Shown here one piece after another: positions 60,901 to 64,000 of a stretch of 64,000 nucleotides of DNA. The DNA is taken from contig JBNGIO010005439.1 of assembly GCA_049999805.1 (NCBI GenBank), positions 38,934 to 102,933 on the forward strand. The letters run 5' to 3'. A program made the position numbers and the translations under genes. The notes beneath the pieces are model-generated. The model searched no databases and had not been told where the DNA came from. It saw nothing but the letters and a program-made list of their open reading frames with translations. Numbering within the stretch: the stretch's first letter is position 1; every line of letters begins with the position of its first letter. The DNA is from Folioceros fuciformis (lineage: Eukaryota > Anthocerotophyta > Anthocerotopsida > Anthocerotales).

Positions 60901-61738
60901 AGATGGCATGGCTGTACCTGATTCCGTGACCTTCGTGTGCCTCCTGCAAGCGTGTGGAAATTTGGCAGCCTTGCATCTGGGAAGGCAGCTACATTCAGAA
61001 ATAGAAAACCAAGGTCTTCACGCTGATGCGTTTGTAGCCAGCAGTTTGATGAACATGTATGGAAAGTGCGGGAGCATGGTTGATGCACAGGAGGTGTTTG
61101 ATGCCTTGGCAAAACGAGATGTTGTGGCCTGGAGCGCACTGGTTGCAGGCTACACCCGCCAAGGAGATAGTGAGGCAGTATGCGACTTGGTCCAGAGAAT
61201 GCTGGAGGATGGGATACAGCCGGACGCCGTCACATTCCTCAGTGTGCTCACGGTATGCAGTCATGCAGGTCTAGTGAATAAGGGGGAAGAGTACTTTGAG
61301 GCTATGAGCAAACAGTTTGGTATCACTCCCACAGTGGAGCATTACACATGCATGGTGGATCTCCTGGGTCGTGCAGGCCAATTGGATGAGGCACTTTGTT
61401 TGGCAAGGTCAATTCCTGCACTGCCTGGTGCAGCCGTTTGGCATACTCTCTTGGGTTCTTGTCAAAAGTGGAGTAATGTGGAGGTGGGATGTCATGCTTT
61501 CAATGAAGCAGTAAAGCTAGATGCGAAAGATGCAGCAGCTTACCTACTGATGTCAAACATATACAGCAGTGCCCAGATGTGGGAGCAGGCTGAGGAGATG
61601 CAGACGAGGAGGAAAAGGATCAGTGCATGGAAGCGGCCAGGTCAGAGCTGGTGGACAGACATGGCTGGAGTGGTGCACGCTTTTGCTGTTAGGGACAAAA
61701 CAGGCATCCCAAGAGTCGAGCAAGGTTGTGAAATATAA
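57950..61738 (+). CDS. Giant PLS-class PPR protein 6 (E-type)
   Basis: 1,262 residues from the ATG at 57950 (MAGGPSKSNWSLRDD), intronless in the part seen, 10 S motifs. Its first residues align with the internal block MGRAPSESNWSWPDD of PPR-4, so it lacks the roughly 110-residue leader of that copy. Either it has no targeting peptide or an upstream exon supplies it (the frame is open back to about 57,897). The tail ends SWWTDMAGVVHAFAVRDKTG. Code reading: U, then G-U, A-U, U-U, A-U, C-?, U-U, U-G, U-U, U-G, G, a target predicted to be very U-rich. Confidence 0.91.
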   Translation: MAGGPSKSNWSLRDDPETCRPEGHVAGVTTQTVVTLCRNGYLAEAVEALGVLVVTQCFVSTSLLYAVLNTCAAGKDLVLGRRVHAFTVKLGYQSNTFLCNLILRMYASHGRLQDAMDVFTMVPEPDAFMWSSIISSHVKLGLDKQALQLYERMRTTNVRPDGHVFVAALQACAKGGDLRTGRWLHAHLSSSGLECDLFVCNCLVDMYAKCDSLADARKVFDGLSHKDVVTWTAMIGGYSRKGMGKEALCLYSVMQEEGSAVPNSVTYVCLLQACASVGVSALNDGKQLHAQIRERGCQGDVSVGNSLVNMYAKCGSLADAQTVFDTLGQKDTVTWNAMLAGYSQQGLGHEALRLHVAMQNEGIVVPDSVTFVCLLQACASVGTEALEKGRQLYEQIIEQGHETDVKIANSLVNMYAKCGSLDDAQTVFDSLAQRDVVTWTALIAGYSQQGMGQEALRVYTAMHNEGILVPNSVTFVCLLQACASVGGGALEKGKQLEMQLRERGYQDDVFVANSLVNMYAKCGSLEDAMRVFDGLRQKDVVTWNAMIAGYSQQGMGLEALRLYSVMEEEGTVAPNAVTFVCLLQVCASMGIPALEKGKLLHAQICEQGHQAGGFLGGSLVNMYAKCGSLEDAQNVFQGLSQKDVVTWNALITGYALQSMGQEALRLYSAMQDEGITVPDSVTFVCVLQACASIGTSALAKGKLLHTQISEQGHQADVAVANSLVNMYAKCGSVEDAERVFDGVVSKDVVTWNAMIALYSQRGLGEEALRLYTDMRQDAVVAPDSVTFARLLQACSSVGTSALEQGKQLHAQIRERGREGDPFVSSSLVSMYAKCGSFEDAQRVFDGLGFKDVATWNAMMAGFILQGLGQEAIHLFSVMQADGSAQPDCATFVSLLQACASIGIPALEKGKELHVHIRERGHDEDVVVANSLVNMYAKCGSLEDAQLVFDRLGRKDVVTWNTMIAGYSHKGMGQVVLNLYRDMQADGMAVPDSVTFVCLLQACGNLAALHLGRQLHSEIENQGLHADAFVASSLMNMYGKCGSMVDAQEVFDALAKRDVVAWSALVAGYTRQGDSEAVCDLVQRMLEDGIQPDAVTFLSVLTVCSHAGLVNKGEEYFEAMSKQFGITPTVEHYTCMVDLLGRAGQLDEALCLARSIPALPGAAVWHTLLGSCQKWSNVEVGCHAFNEAVKLDAKDAAAYLLMSNIYSSAQMWEQAEEMQTRRKRISAWKRPGQSWWTDMAGVVHAFAVRDKTGIPRVEQGCEI

Positions 61739-63014
61739 AAGGACCGGAACCTGATCCTCATAGAGGACGGGCACAGGGAGGTGGTTGCCGGATCTCCGAG
61801 AGGACTCAGAATCATGGCTACAATGTTAATTCTCTGTGCAGCACGTGATCTCAACAACGTGTCTGTGTAAGAGCAAGGAGAGCAAGCCCTGGTGATGTAA
61901 CGTGTGTGAGGTCTCGCCGTCGTCGTCACGTCTAAGAAATACAGTCGAGGGAGTGATTCCTATCTCGTTCGTCAGCTAGGAAATGGTATTCTTCGGTTCT
62001 ACGGTTTGGCCGTAACCTGTCCCCTGCCTGGCACGGCAGTGTTGACCAAGTTGGTGTACAGTTTGAGTGCGCAATTTAGAAAGCCTTGGCAGCATCCACT
62101 CCTAGCCTGCATCCTGTCTGTTGCCGAGGATTCAGCTGATCAGCCCGGTGCCAGCTGTTGGGGACTTTATGCGCTCGTGTGTGGCAGAGGGGGAACTTTT
62201 TGTCCAAGGGTTTGCCTCAACCGAAGAACACGGGTGCTCGTGAGTGAATTGGACGTGCAGACCCGGAGAGCCGTCAGTGCACGCGGATCGTACCCCGTGG
62301 TTGGCCAAGCTAACCATAATCTCCAGTCCAACACATGCAGCTGTAGCTGTTCCCTCGAGGATGCTCACCACGCGGCTTCCAAAAAGCATGGAATGTATAG
62401 AACATGTGCAGGTGGTCGCCCCACGAGACCACGAGAGGGCGAGGAGGGGAACAGATTCTGCTGGACAGCTTTGCCAGGAAGGGCACTGGTAAGGGTAGCC
62501 TTGAAGAGACTGATGTCAGCATATGCAGTGGGCAGGTAGCTCATTCCTGATAGCGGGAGTTTGAATGGTGGTTTTTTTAATTCCATCCGACCATATTCGT
62601 GACGTCCATCTGCAGGCACCTGTGCACATCACAATGGCCAAGGTTCGTCACCTTTTAGCCCCCCGGTTGTCACGAAGCTTACCTTTCTTCAGAGACACTG
62701 CAGGCCCGTTTATCCTCCTAGTATACAAAACTTTCCTCGTCTACCCCAATCCAGACGACCGTTGAAGACTGCGTTCTTTGACGACGCAATGTCTCCGTCA
62801 CGCGATTCAAGCTTGCCCCAAACCAGATGACAGTAGTACGGTTCGTGAACGAATGTTCGGCGTCCATGTGCCGTTCCGCAGAGATTCCGACGGTCGTTTC
62901 AGGTAATTGGTTTGTGGATTAGCTCGGTTTTCTGAATGAACCGTAATGTACAGTGGCGAAAGTTAGTCAGGGCGCGGTGCCCGAAGCTAGCAAACCAGTC
63001 TACAGCGGCAGTTA
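61739..63014. other. Intergenic, convergent 3' ends
   Basis: Between the PPR-6 stop (+) and the WRKY stop (-). Overlapping frames at 62,006-62,620 on both strands have no recognisable domain. No repeat seen. Confidence 0.4.

Positions 63015-64000
<986 letters not shown>

Noticed and set aside
28104-61738. Many 60-188-codon frames opposite the PPR genes, with recurring His/Cys-rich peptides
   Set aside because: They are antisense shadows of the repeated PPR codons; their mutual similarity comes from the repeats, not from real genes.
28104-61738. PPR array as a CRISPR-like or satellite repeat array
   Set aside because: The 312-bp periodicity lies inside long open frames and encodes canonical P, L and S motifs, so it is protein-coding.
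62006-62619. 177-codon plus-strand frame and overlapping minus-strand frames
   Set aside because: No domain, no homology recognised, and both strands open over the same stretch.

Overview
The window is nuclear DNA of a land plant. It has GT-AG introns of about 80-150 nt, a leucine-rich-repeat receptor kinase, a remorin, a group IIb WRKY factor, plant-type cofactor-independent phosphoglycerate mutase, and a run of very large intronless PLS-type pentatricopeptide-repeat (PPR) genes. Short introns plus a strongly expanded intronless PLS-PPR family suggest a bryophyte or lycophyte. I cannot name the species from sequence alone.

Left part (1-7.4 kb): the 3' end of an LRR receptor kinase (+), an Hsp20-like gene (-), a complete nine-exon phosphoglycerate mutase gene (-), and a decayed copper-ATPase pseudogene (+). 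From about 7.5 to 14.35 kb the composition becomes AT-rich. This island holds an intronless SUV3-like helicase (-), short tandem repeats (one set derived from a PPR gene end), a trihelix-like fragment and a 400-N gap at its right edge. From 14.9 to 27.5 kb lies an ordinary compact gene block: eIF5A (+), remorin (+), HVA22/DP1-family (+), an uncharacterised gar2-like nuclear-type protein (-), a Myb/SANT-like protein (+) and a short plastid DnaJ-like protein (-).

Right part (28.1-61.7 kb): six PPR genes of about 1,095-1,473 codons alternate strictly in orientation (-,+,-,+,-,+). Each is built from a nearly uniform 104-residue P-L-S module repeated 8-11 times and ends in an E-type tail with no DYW deaminase domain. 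Decayed PPR fragments lie between them. Two unrelated genes interrupt the run: a 4CL-like acyl-CoA ligase with altered catalytic motifs, and a Mediator subunit MED28 gene. A second small AT-rich island with tandem repeats separates PPR genes 4 and 5. The window ends in a WRKY gene (-) cut by the right edge.

The PPR genes probably encode organelle RNA-binding proteins for C-to-U editing or transcript processing; lacking DYW, they would need a deaminase supplied in trans. The main point of interest is this array of giant modular E-type PPR genes and the evidence for repeated duplication, module gain or loss, and decay around it.
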